Source: Astragalus membranaceus
Taxonomy: Eukaryota > Streptophyta > Magnoliopsida > Fabales > Fabaceae
Assembly (NCBI GenBank): GCA_039519185.1
Contig: CM076848.1
Span: 34,832,849 to 34,896,848 of the forward strand
Length of the DNA stretch: 64,000 bases
Reading direction: 5' to 3'
Of the stretch, positions 10,533 to 21,212 are shown piece by piece. Below the pieces are notes generated by a model that worked only from the letters and a program-made list of their open reading frames with translations, searched no databases and was not told the DNA's origin. Both the position numbers and the translations under genes were made by a program. The first letter of the stretch is position 1. Each line of letters opens with the position of its first letter.

Positions 10533-11118
10533 ATCCCCCACATATTTCAAAAGTTGAAAAATAAGTTTAAAAAAGAGGTTTTCTGGGTTGACATCGTAGA
10601 TGTAAAGTTTCGGAGCTGTATAGCAAGCTATGGAACCAGTCCTAGATAGATAAAACATAACATACTGTGAATATAGCAAGCTATGGAACCCAAGACGCAT
10701 ATTATATGTTAGAGGTTTCATTATCACATTACACCCCCACAATTCTTGCTGTTTTCGCGGTGTTGCGCTACTAGGCCCTGCGCGTGCTCGGTATTCATGA
10801 GTGCTCTAGAGACCTCGCCAGGATCTCATGCAAGCGGCCTCACTTGACACTCATATAGGTGATTTCATCAAGTGTATGCTGCAAGTCATACACCACCCAT
10901 AAGGGCTATGAAAATCATTAAAAGCTTTAAGCTTATCCTTTTAACCCTGCAGTCTAGCACCATCACAATAACACCATAGGAAGGGACAATAATGAAATTA
11001 ATTTACTTGAATTAATTTCCAGTGCTAGCACTATCAAGAAGTAACTTGTTTTTACCACATTGAACCTTATTCATGGGATCTCCAATCACAAAGGTTGGGT
11101 TACCATCACTTCTTAATA
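10533..11118 (-). other. Copia 3' untranslated region
   Basis: Sequence between the pol stop and the polypurine tract. GCAAGCTATGGAACC occurs twice (near 10622 and 10676). No reading frame is supported. Confidence 0.5.
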
Positions 11119-13396
11119 TCAGTTGGCTTTTAGTCCCATTCCCCTCGATGTCTCACATATCATTTTCTTCCCTAAGGGTTTTGTCAGAGGATCGGCCAAA
11201 TTCACTTCTGACTTCACATAATCGATCGATATTGCTCCATACTTTTGCAATTGTTTGACAACATTATGTCTTAATTGTACATGTCTATTTTTGCCATTAT
11301 AGGTCTTATTCTTTGCAACGGCTATTGCCGATTGACTATCACAATGTATTGACACTAATGGTGTCGGTTTTATTCCCAAAGGAATACCCAGCTAGAAGGT
11401 TCTTTAACCATTCAGCTTCGGTACCAGCCAATTCCAGAGCTACAAATTCCGACTCCATAGTCGATCTAGCAATGATGGATTGTTTGGCTGACCTCCAACT
11501 TACCGCACCACTACCAAGTGTGAAAATGTAACCACTAGTGGATTTTGTCTCATCTGAATCAGATATCCCGTTAGCATCGCAGTATCCTTCTAATACTGCG
11601 GGAAATCCACTATAAGTAATACCATAAGTTGTGGTACCTCTCAAATATCTCATAAGGTGAGAAATTGCCTTCCAATGATCCTGACCAGGATTGTGAGTAT
11701 ACCTACTAAGACGACCGACTGCGAATGCAATGTCTGGTCGAGAAAAGTTCATTAAATGCAGTAGGCTCCCAATTACTTGGGAATACTGATGTTGGTCAAC
11801 AGGATCACCTCTATTTTTCTTTACGCGTGAGTTAGCTTCATAGGGGGTACTCAAGGGGGTTGAGTCATAGTGTCCAAACTTCCTAAGAAGTTTTTCCACA
11901 TAATGATCTTGTGATAGTGTGATATTATCACCTTCCCTGATGATTCTAATTCCTAATATTACATTAGCCTCACCCATATCTTTCATGTCGAAACTAGATG
12001 AAAGAAAGAATTTTGTTTTGATAACAATATCCAGATAAGTGCCAAATATGAGCATGTCATCTACATATAAACATATGATCACATGTTCTCCACACACAGT
12101 TTTAGTGTAAACACATTTATCAACTTCAGTTGTGGTGAAGCCATCTTCGACTAAGGTTCTGTCGAATTTTTCATGCCATTGTTTTGGTGCTTGTTTTAAA
12201 CCATATAACGACTTAAGGAGTTTGCATACTTTGTTTTCTTGACCTGAAACTATACATCCTTCGGGTTGATTCATGTAAATTTCTTCTTCTAAGTCACCGC
12301 TCAAAAAAGCGGTGTTAACATCCATTTGATGAATAACTAGTTTGTGGATAGAAGCGAGAGCTATTAAAACTCTAATAGAAGAAATTCTTGTTACTGGAGC
12401 AAAGGTATCAAAGTAATCAATATTTTGTTTTTGAGAAAAACCTTTTGCTACTAATCTAGCTTTGTATTTATCAATAGACCCATCAGAGTTATATTTTCTT
12501 TTGAAAATCCACTTGCATCCTATTGATTTTGCCCCAGGTGGTAAATCAACTAAGGTCCAAGTGTTACATTTGGAAATTGAGTCTATTTCAGTTTTAATGG
12601 CTTCTTTCCAAAATTTCGACTCAGAAGATGAAGTTGCTTCAAAAAAGGTTTCTGGATCTTTTCCGACAAGATAAGTATAAAAATCATTTCCGAAGGATGT
12701 TTCTTTTCTTGGTCTTTTACTTCTCCTTAGTTCTTGATACGGTTCCTCATGAGTTTCATCATTAGTACTTGCTAATGGTTGCCTTGATATACTATCATGT
12801 TTCAAAGGAAAAACGTTTTCAAAAAACTCAGCATTTTTAGTTTCCACGATAGTATTATTATCTAGAACATCACTTTTCACAACAAGGAATCTATAAGCAG
12901 CGCTGTGTTCTGCATATCCTATAAAAACACAATCAGAGGTTTTGCAACCAATTTTTCTTTTCTTAGGATCAGGCAACATAACTTTAGCTAAGCACCCCCA
13001 CACTTTTAAGTATTTTAAGTTAGGTTGATAACCTTTCCACAGTTCATAGGGGGTCTTTCCGGTTTTCCTATGAGGAGTTCTATTTTGTATAAAACATGCA
13101 GTTAATATAGCCTCACCCCACAAGTTAGTTAGCGCATTAGAACTTATTAACATAGCGTTCATCATCTCTTTCAATGTCCTATTTTTCCTTTCGGCTATGC
13201 CATTAGATTCCGGTGAATAGAGGGGAGTTGTTTCATGTATTATACCTTCCTTTTCACAAAAATCATTAAAAGATATGTATTCTCCTCCACGGTCGGATCT
13301 AACTCTTTTAATCTTTCTATCTAATTGATTTTCAACTTCAGCTTTATATGAAAGAAAAGCTTCAAATGCTTCATCTTTTTGTCTTAATAGAAACAC
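11119..13396 (-). pseudogene. Copia integrase C-half, reverse transcriptase and RNase H, frameshifted
   Basis: The 685-codon frame (13396 to 11339) carries the integrase residues in VRSDRGGEY and SNGIAERKNRT, and then a Ty1-type reverse transcriptase with KARLVAKGFSQ, QMDVNTAFLSGDLEEEIYM and the catalytic YVDDM. RNase H follows, with GYCDANGISDSDETKSTSGY and RSTMESEFVAL. A one-base shift near 11370 moves the last RNase H part (IHCDSQSAIAVAKN ... ADPLTKPL) into the neighbouring frame (11379-11119). The first integrase Asp is in the separate upstream frame. The protein would act in the cytoplasmic particle, copying and then integrating the element, but this copy cannot make it intact. Confidence 0.9.
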
Positions 13397-13428
13397 CTTA
13401 GTGTATCGCGAAAAATCATCTATAAACG

Positions 13429-14019
13429 TTACATAATAATTTTTCCGCCCCTAGTTGGAGTTTGTTTTAAATCTCCTAGGTCCGTATGAATTAAACTAAG
13501 CAGTTCAGTTTCACGATGTACTGGGGGACACGATTTCTTTGTTAACTTGGTTTCGACACATACATCGCATTTACTATGTTGATTATCACTAGTCGAAATC
13601 ATGCCAAGACGTTGCAATTTAATAACATACTGAAAGTTAATATGACCTAGTCTAGCATGCCACATATTATAAGAGTCAATCAAGTAAGCAGAAGTCGAAA
13701 CATTGTTATTGAAATCAAAAGTGTTGAGTACAAAAAGTCCATGATCATAATATCCCTTTCCAACAAAAATGTTGTTCTTGGTAAGAACAATCTTATCAGA
13801 TTCAAATGTCACTTTGATACCATGCTTCAGCAGAACCCCAACAGAGATCAGGTTTGCCCTTATGTTAGGCACATGAAGCACATTTGTGAGAGCCAGAGTT
13901 TTTCCCGATGTGAGCTTGAGAAGAACTTTTCCTTTCCCCACAACTGGGGCTGGATGTGAGTCACCCAGATAGATATTTTTTTCTCCTTCCCCTACAGCAG
14001 TCCAGAATCCACCACCCAT
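13429..14019 (-). pseudogene. Copia GAG-pre-integrase and integrase start, frameshifted
   Basis: This frame carries the downstream part of the protease region (IYLGDSHPAPVVGKGKV), then the HHCC zinc region (MWHARLGHINF ... KCDVC) and the first catalytic Asp in LLSLIHTDLGDL. It ends at TRGGKIIM because one A appears to be missing from an A run at about 13440. The next frame resumes with NYYVTFIDDFSRYTKVFLL, the expected continuation. At its 5' end it overlaps the gag frame, where the protease active site is damaged. Confidence 0.85.
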
Positions 14020-15056
14020 TTGTTCACATCAGTTGCCATGTTGACCAGAGAAACGACAGCAACAATGACATCGTCATCCTCATTATCATCTCCACCAGCA
14101 TCAGCCAAGTTGGCGTTAGCCTTAGGAGGATTGTCATTCCTCGCCCTATGCCTGCATTTAGGTGCATAGTGTCCTGGCTTTCCACAAACAAAGCAGTATC
14201 CTCTTTTCTTGAATTCAGTGCTATGAGTACCAGGATAATGATCATTGTTCCTTTTGTGATACTTTTGATTAGATGATTTCTTGGGATCGTACCTTTTGTT
14301 TGGAGAGACTGGTTTGCCTTTGTCAAACCTTGAAGGGTTGTTCATCACCATGTTTGCCCGTGAAGCCATTGATTTCGCTTTTGTCTTGTTACTCTCTTTT
14401 CGGTTGGTATCTTCGATGATGATATGAGTCAGTAGCTCGTTCAGTGACAATTGCTTGTGTTTGTGCTTCAGTTGTTGCTTGTAGTCCTTCCATGATTCTG
14501 GCAGCTTCTCAATCAGAATACCTGCAATGAACTCGTCAGGGAGAACTATGTTTTCAGCCTTCATTTCCTCTAGTAATTTGTGATACTGGTTGATTTGAGT
14601 TTTGATTTCGCCAGTTTCACTCATGACCCAATTGTAGTAGTTGCTGATGACAAATTTCTGCTTGCTTGCATCTTCAGCGGTGTATTTGAGAATCATTGAT
14701 TCCCAGATCTGATTAGCTTCCTTGTAGGTGCAGTAGATGTCGAACAATTCGTTGGAGAGGGTGCTGAGAATTGTGTGACGACACACTTTGTTGGCATGGT
14801 TCCAAACTTCGACCTGTTTGGGAGTAGCAGGTTCGACAGGTTTGGAGTCAGTAAGAGCAGCTGCAACTCCGTGCATGTCTAGAAGGGAACTCACGCGTTC
14901 CTGCCACCTGCGAAAATTTTGGCCTGCGAAGACCTCAATTTTAGAGATGTCAGGGAAAGGTTTCGCATAAGTTACCGGGACAGCAGAAGGGATGATAACA
15001 GTGTTGTTGTTGTTGATGGGAGCACCGTTATCATCGTTGTTGATTGCGTCAGCCAT
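13992..15056 (-). pseudogene. Copia gag (UBN2-type) reading into a truncated protease
   Basis: From the ATG at 15056 (MADAINNDDNGAP) the frame gives 354 residues. Residues 35-290 show the plant copia gag (UBN2) pattern, including FAGQNFRRWQERV and YYNWVMSETGEIKTQINQYH. A CCHC zinc knuckle (CFVCGKPGHYAPKC) follows, then the protease motif WVVDSG, directly followed by LL and a stop. Normally DSG is followed by A/T and about 40 further residues. Here a short deletion joins DSG to the GEGEKNIYLGDS segment out of frame. The frame is also open upstream into the LTR, but the 15056 start is the natural one. The ATG is only 16 nt from the LTR. Confidence 0.88.
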
Positions 15057-15072
15057 GATAAATTCTTCAGAT

Positions 15073-16105
15073 TGTTGACGAAAATGCTGATATGGCTGTA
15101 GTCGAATGATGCTGACTGCAGTCGAAATTCTATAGTCGAATTTCAGAAGTAAAATTTCGACTGATGCTGATGAGTGGCAAGGACTGCTGCGAACCAAATG
15201 TGCAGAAAACGGAAGCTGTCGAAGACGAAGTAGCTGCTGTTGAATTGTACTGATGCTGTCGAAAATAAACCTGCAAACACAGAAATGTTAGATAAACAAC
15301 CGGAGGCGTCTTGCGACTGCCCTGAAGAATTTATCCGCCTCTACAGCGCAAATTCCCCGAGGTACAACCGGGTCTTCTCAATCGCAGTAGCGAAAGAGGT
15401 ATCAGAACTAGCAAGAAGAACTGGATATTAACAGGAGAGGAACCCAGAGCTCTTTTTCAAGAAATGTGGAAAATGGATTTTCTGATGATATTTCAAGTGC
15501 AACTTGAAATTGTTTATATAGGTTTTAAGAAAAATAGATGTTAGAGACATAGGCTCCAGCAATCAATAGCCAGTCAAAAACTGTTTCGAAAATCAATTGT
15601 AATCAAAATGTTTACATCTGCGGTTACAGAATAAATGGGTTTAAAAGAAAAGAAGCCGTTGGAAGAAACTGACAGTTACAAAATAAAGGGAATTGAGTTT
15701 CAGTTTTCGACCAAATCTTTTCACCAGTCAGTTCGACCAACTTTCAGTGTTTTTGCCAATCAGTTCGACCAACTTGCAGTTTTTCGACCTGAGCTCTCCG
15801 TTACAAAATGTTTCATAAAACATTTCGACCCATGATTGGGCGTATACAGATAGGCTGATAAAAGTAATATTTCATTTAATAAAAATAGTACAAAGCCAGT
15901 CGAACGCGCAGGGGGGAATCGAAAGATTCGCACTGATCCAAGCCATGTTGGTCCCTGCTTGTGCGCGCGAGGGAGTCTCTTCTAGTTGCTTGTTTACTAG
16001 CTCTCATTTAAGCTTTAGTATATGAAGACTTTGGTGAATCCAAAGCCAAGCAATGTGAGACTTCTCACTTTTGAAATATCTTTTTATTTCCAATAAAATA
16101 CAACG
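15073..16105 (-). repeat. 5' LTR of the copia element
   Basis: Partner of 9482-10532. The terminal base has changed (ACAACG instead of ACAACA) just before the GTGAA duplication. It has a 13-bp gap near 15748 and a shorter G run near 15912 relative to the other LTR. Confidence 0.9.
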
Positions 16106-16110
16106 GTGAA

Positions 16111-16740
16111 TACAACCACTATTTTTAATAACACGAGTTGGCGAAAAAGAAGTAGCAACTAACGTATAGTAAGTGTATGCCATTGTGAAGAAATAAAAAT
16201 TACTCATTATAAAAAAGAAAATTATTGAATGAATGAATTAGAATCATTTAACCCTATGCAAATTGTATATTCTCTCAGGGTTGTAAAGGAGTTCAGAAAT
16301 AGGTATGATTGTCCTCTCAATTTCTTTCAAGGCCATTTTCTCAATAATTTACATTCATGATGAATAAAGTTCAAATAACAGAGAATTTTTTAAAAATGTT
16401 TAGAGACATCATCTTTACTTACTCTAACGTATTCAAAAGCCTTTTTAGAGTCTTAATATTCCGGCCAACCAAAAATAAAGTTCCAGTTCACAAAATTAAG
16501 ATTGAAAAGAAAGCAAAAGGAGAGGAAAGGACAAATGAAAAACAAGTCATAATGATAATGATTAACGCCCTTTTCTCCCTTTGCTGTTTAGTGGAGTATT
16601 ATTATTTTCTGCTTTTAAGAACGTGGTGTTAGAGACGTATTACTCAAATACAAGACACTAGAAAGATTCCCAAATTAATTTTCTGCTCTCATTGTAGTAT
16701 GTACTAGCATTCTTTTACATGATATGTAGCATGTTTTTTT
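16111..16740. other. No gene recognised
   Basis: AT-rich. A 91-codon plus-strand frame (16357-16632) has no recognisable domain, no splice context and low-complexity composition, so I do not call it a gene. Confidence 0.4.
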
Positions 16741-17539
16741 AGTTTCAATTATGTTTTTCGTCCCGACACATATAGTTATTTTTTAAATAAATACCTGCAA
16801 ATTTATAAATAAAAAAATAAGTCTGTAAAATAACTTTTTTAAAAATACCTTTCGGTTAGTGATCCATTAAAAAAAGCTGGTGGAAATTCTGATGTGGCAA
16901 ATTTCAGTCCATTTGGCTTTGACACATCATTATTTTTTATTTTCATTTAATTTTAAAAGGTGAGTGGATAAATTCTGAAATTGAAATTAGGGTTTTTTTT
17001 CTTTCTATCTTCATATCCAGATTTGCAACCGAAAACGGGTTTCATCTTCTCTATTTTCTCCATGTAAATGGCTGATTCAACATTATTAGAATACAATGAC
17101 TCTTCATTAGAATACAATGACTCTTCATTATTAGAGTCTAAAAAGGCTCTTCATTTATCCCCATTATTAGAATACAATGACTCTTCATTTATCCTCACCA
17201 TCTTCACCCATTTCCCAAATCAACAGCAGAGTGTGTGATTTTTCACACTTCACTCTCACCACCACTACCACCACAAAATTAACTTCTACCCTCACTCCTC
17301 TCACCCTCCCTCTCTCTCTCTCTCTAACTGTCCCCCTCTCTCTACACAAAACCCCTTCCCATATTTCACCTCTACCACCACCACCACCACCATATTTCAC
17401 CCCTTGGATTAATAATATTATCATAATAATTTAATAATATAATTTTTATGAATAATATTATAATAAATATTAAAAAAATCTTTAAAAAATTAAAATAGTA
17501 CTAGCTAATTTTAAGAGGAATTTTGAAAAAAAAAATCAC

Positions 17540-17819
17540 AGATTACGAGGTGATTAGCGACAAAAATTCCCTCGCTAATTTTAAGCGTGATTTTGAAAGA
17601 AGCACGAATTACGAGGTGATTAGCGAGGGAATTTTCGCTCGATAATTTGTAGCGAGGGATTCAAAATAGGTATTCAAAATCCCTCGCTAAGGTTTAGGGA
17701 GGACCATTTTAGCGAGGAAATTTGGTCGTTGCTAATTCCCTCGCTAATATGCTTTAGCGAGGGATTTTTGGCCTTTAGCGAGGGAAATTTCCCTCGCTAA
17801 TACTGCTTTTTTTGTAGTG
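17540..17819 (-). mobile_element. CACTA transposon terminus with subterminal repeats
   Basis: On the minus strand the sequence starts CACTACAAAAAAAGCAGTA at 17819. It is followed by at least eight copies of TTAGCGAGGGAA or its complement in both orientations, including a palindrome AGCGAGGGAAATTTCCCTCG. CACTACAAAAA ends plus clustered subterminal repeats define plant CACTA (En/Spm) elements. I find no partner end, so this is a fragment or an end captured by the MULE-like element. Confidence 0.7.
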
Positions 17820-17822
17820 TAT

Positions 17823-17825
<3 letters not shown>

Positions 17826-17875
<50 letters not shown>
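17826..17875. repeat. (GA)n microsatellite
   Basis: About 24 GA units directly after the CACTA terminus. Confidence 0.95.
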
Positions 17876-17879
<4 letters not shown>

Positions 17880-18270
17880 CAGAGTGAAGTGATGAGATGT
17901 AGAGCGAGATTGTGAGAGAGAAGGCGTCGATGATGCTTCTTCTTCCTTTCTACCAAAACCACCACAACCATGGCTCTATCACCTTCTTTGTTCTGTTCTC
18001 CCCTACCTTTCGTCTTTGCTCGCGTTTAAGCTACAATGGCCTCGACCTGTTTGGCGTGTTCTCAAATCGGCCACCACCACCACGCGGTTTCCTTCTCGAA
18101 TCACCCTCTTATCTATTTTTTTTCCTTCTATTTCTCGCGAGAAGGATGAAGAGGAAATGAGGATGAGGGGTTTGAAGTTTCTAGGAGGGAAGGGGGTGAC
18201 AGAGGGAGAGTGAGCATGTGATTTGAGAGGGAAAGGTAGTGTGAGACCGCGAGAAGGAGAGGAATGAGAG

Positions 18271-18272
18271 CG

Positions 18273-18316
<44 letters not shown>
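18271..18316. repeat. (GA)n microsatellite
   Basis: About 20 GA units inside the MULE-like element. Confidence 0.95.
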
Positions 18317-18324
<8 letters not shown>

Positions 18325-18699
18325 GGGGGAAAGATGGTTGGTTACGATGGTGGTGCTCGCCTGATGGGGTGGTGGTGCTCGCTGATGTGGTTCTCGCCGA
18401 CTTGGGATAACCAATTTCTGGGTTTGGGATAACCATTTTCTGGTTTGGGATTTGGATTTGGGGATTTAGGGTTGTTGAGGAAGATGAATCAGCTTTCAAA
18501 ATTAAATGAAAATAAAAAAATAATGATGTGTTAACGTCAGAATGGACTGAATTTTGCCACATTAGAATTCTGTTAGACACCTCAGTTTTTTTGTAACATC
18601 TCATTAACAGGAGGGCATATTTTTAAAAAAAAATTATTTTGTAGGGACTTATTTGAAAAACAACTATATTTGCAGGGACGAAAAACATATTTAAACCTT

Positions 18700-19480
18700 T
18701 TTTTTATAATCATAGCTAAGCTCCAAACCAGTGGGGGATCAGGACCCAGGGTCGGAGGGGTCAAAATCTTTTAAAAGCACGCATCACTAAAAATATAATT
18801 AAAAAAACTCTAAAATATTTAAATAAATAAATTATACAACTCATTGTTGTCCTCTACGCTTTTAAATATTTTGAAATCATTAATGTTATCGAATACATCC
18901 CTCTTAATGTAAGTCAATAGATAGTTCATCCATGTATTCCTCATTTGGTTACGCAACCTAGTTTTCACAATTTTCATAGTTTGGTCCAAAATTAGGGGTC
19001 CTAGAGCAAAATTATAATTTCAAGGGGGTCAAAATATTTTCAAATAGGGGGTCAAGGAATTATTTTTATTAAGAGGTTCGAGAGAACCTTCTCAGCTGAC
19101 TGTAGGCCAGCCATTGCTCCAAACAATAACATAAGCCCTTTGCCGGTCTCTGAGGAAATGTCACACACCCAATATTTCTCAAAATTACTATTCACTTACT
19201 ATCTCCGGTGCACAATATATAAAACAAAATGTGTTTTTTGTTGCTTCAAAATATAAGAAATAAACATTATTTTTAAGTTGTATTAAATGACTAATTCAAC
19301 TTTACTCTTATTTAAGTGATGTAAATAAAGATAATGTTATTAATTAGGAGTTAAGTTTGGTCAAAAAAATTAGGAGTTAAGTGACAATTTTGGAAAGAAG
19401 TTAAATTATTAGCCTTATTAAATGAGAGTAATTGGTTTAATATCATTCAATGGTCTATGTCATTTTAATATCTTTCAATC
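18700..19480. other. Intergenic, no gene recognised
   Basis: 18720-19110 contains GGGGGTCAAAATATTTTC-type phrases suggestive of an old dispersed repeat. 19115-19480 shows nothing I can name. Confidence 0.35.
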
Positions 19481-19625
19481 GCAGAAACTAATTCCTCGAG
19501 TCGGGTAGGTTCACAATGAGCGACAAAGCTCTCCCTCAAAAGATTTAACACTGCTGCATGCCCAAGACTGAATTCGAACTCAAGACCTTGGTTAAGCTGG
19601 AAGAGACCCCTACCATCTCATCCAA
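19480..19625 (-). mobile_element. tRNA-derived SINE
   Basis: On the minus strand it contains GATGGTAGGGGTCTCTTCCA, GGTCTTGAGTTCGAATTCAG (B-box-like), and then GTGAACCTACCCGACTCGAG near its 3' end. It shares its 5' half with the SINE fragment at 2578-2695. Exact ends and duplication are not resolved. Confidence 0.55.
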
Positions 19626-19930
19626 TATATAATGTTTCAGATAATTAAATGCCAATAATAAAACTCTTTTTTTAACCGGACCAACATAACTTCAAATATT
19701 AGAAAATCAAGTCCCCACTATTGGTTACTTTGGTAATTTCCGCGACATTGAGATATCGTCTCTCAAGTTTTGAACTCAGATGTGAGTAGTGGTAATGTGT
19801 GCGTCTGTTGTTTATTTTGCCATTTCCTCTAAGTTGACAAAAAGAAATTAGAAAATCAAATCTAACCCAAAAATGTGAATTAGTCGGACAAAAATTTTAC
19901 GATAATAAAACTTTTGCTAAGGTTGTAAAG

Positions 19931-19990
<60 letters not shown>
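19931..19990. repeat. (TA)n microsatellite
   Basis: About 30 TA units. Confidence 0.95.
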
Positions 19991-19993
<3 letters not shown>

Positions 19994-20289
19994 CTAAGGC
20001 TAATGTTTTTTAAATTTATGATTGATTTTGCTCATTTATTTTTTCTGAAAATAAATGCTAGCTCTATAAAAGAAAAAAAGAAAAGAGAAATCAAATTTGA
20101 TGAAAGACAAGAATTCAAATCGATACCGTTCACGAAAGTCCTACAATTATCTGTACCAATGCACTTGATTGGGTTGGTAGCTCAAATTAGGCTGTTTTTA
20201 TACCCCCTCTTATACCATATACCCTATAAATGACCAAACGGACGAAACTATCTATTAAATCTACAAAAATTTTGGAAATACCTCAAATC

Positions 20290-20560
20290 TAGAAAAATTC
20301 GGAAGTATGTTTTTTTTATTTTCCGGAAATATCGTATTTTACGGTATTTCAGGAACACATTTTACATTCCGGAATTACCGTAAAATGCGATATTTCCGGA
20401 AAATCAAAAAAACATACTTCCGGATTTATCTAGATTTGAGGTATTTTCGGAAATCCCTCAATATTGCCTTCCGAATTTATCTCAATTGGATGTATTTTCG
20501 GAAATCTCTTAAAATTGCATTCCGAATTTATCATATAATATGGTGTTTTCGGAGTGCAAA
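20290..20560. repeat. Subterminal CCGGAAATA repeat cluster, left side of the MULE
   Basis: Multiple copies of TTTCCGGAAATA, TTTTCGGAAAT and CCGGAATT-type sequence in both orientations, including a hairpin built of TTTCCGGAAAATCAAAAAAA and its complement at about 20305-20420. Such clusters are typical transposase-binding regions. Confidence 0.6.
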
Positions 20561-20657
20561 AATAAATGAAACATTTATTTGATTAATTAAAAACGCCTTC
20601 TACATTGATTTAAAATAGCAGATTGCAACAACAAACAAAACGAAAACATAATAGAAA

Positions 20658-21022
20658 CTACTGAGATAGTGGAGTGAAACGACGAAGGATCTCAGCGACG
20701 GTCCTTCTGGTTTCGACGTATAAATGCATATAACCCTTCCATTTAAAGATAACATGAATGGCCATCATGGCTTGGACGTCATCGTCGTTGTTGACATCCA
20801 TTGCAGACCAGTGCACACGTCCCTTAACCCAAGCTGGTTTCCGATAAATTATACTAATTATTTCATGCTCGTCGCCCTCCGGTTGCACCTTACGCAGTAG
20901 TCTCGCCCCTCGAAATAGACATCATCATCTTCTTTGATGATGATGCCCTGATGATCAATGAGGCCCTGATTAGTAAAAATGATAGTGAGGGAAGACTCTT
21001 CGTTGGCCATAGCCATCATCAT
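20658..21022 (-). pseudogene. MULE accessory ORF, PB1-like, one frameshift
   Basis: The frame starts at the ATG at 21022 (MMMAMANEESSLTIIF) and shifts by one base near 20905. It then continues as LLRKVQPEGDEHEIISIIYR ... DVNNDDDVQAMMAIH ... LYVETRRTVAEILRRFTPLS to 20658, about 120 residues in all. The DDDVQAMMAIH...LYVE pattern resembles the PB1-like N-terminal segment of legume MULE proteins, here as a separate small protein downstream of the transposase. A TATA box lies at 21061-21072, so it likely had its own transcript. Function is unknown. A mudrB-like helper role is only a guess from its position. Confidence 0.45.
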
Positions 21023-21060
21023 TTGGTGTTGTGTGTATGAAAGAAATGAAACCCAATGGG

Positions 21061-21072
21061 TCTATTTATAGG
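21061..21072 (-). promoter_or_regulatory. TATA box of the MULE accessory ORF
   Basis: CCCTATAAATAGACCC on the minus strand, about 40 bp upstream of the ORF ATG. It is a near-perfect plant TATA box, which is short spacing for a start site plus leader but workable. Confidence 0.5.
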
Positions 21073-21212
21073 GAATATCTGAAACCCTAAAGTGAATTTC
21101 CACCGTTGGATCTCCACGAGTTTATATTATATTAAAGTGTCGGCAAAATCTAGACCGTTAAATAATGTCGGCAAAATCTAGACCGTCAAATAAAAAATTC
21201 GTAGAATAAAAT

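Larger units (their letters stand above)
9482..16105 (-). mobile_element. Ty1/copia retrotransposon, complete length, defective
   Basis: Two LTRs (9482-10532 and 15073-16105) of about 1.03-1.05 kb enclose gag, protease/integrase and reverse transcriptase-RNase H in copia order on the minus strand. The 5-bp duplication GTGAA lies at 9477-9481 and 16106-16110. I count about 20 substitutions, one 13-bp gap and a G-run difference between the LTRs, so insertion was fairly recent. At least three frame breaks inactivate pol: in the protease motif, in the integrase core and before the last part of RNase H. No standard primer-binding site follows the 5' LTR. Confidence 0.92.
16741..18697. mobile_element. 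Non-autonomous MULE-like element with about 220-bp inverted termini
   Basis: The left end (16741-16965) is matched in inverse orientation by the right end (18485-18697). Both read ATATGTTTTTCGTCCC..., then a TGATGTGGCAAA/TTTCAGTCCAT block, then TTTTATTTTCATTTAATTTT. The ends belong to the same family as the 629-1747 foldback. The duplication is hidden in T runs. The interior holds a CACTA terminus and two GA microsatellites, but no transposase. Short CT-rich and His/Pro-coding frames inside are simple-sequence artefacts. Confidence 0.7.
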
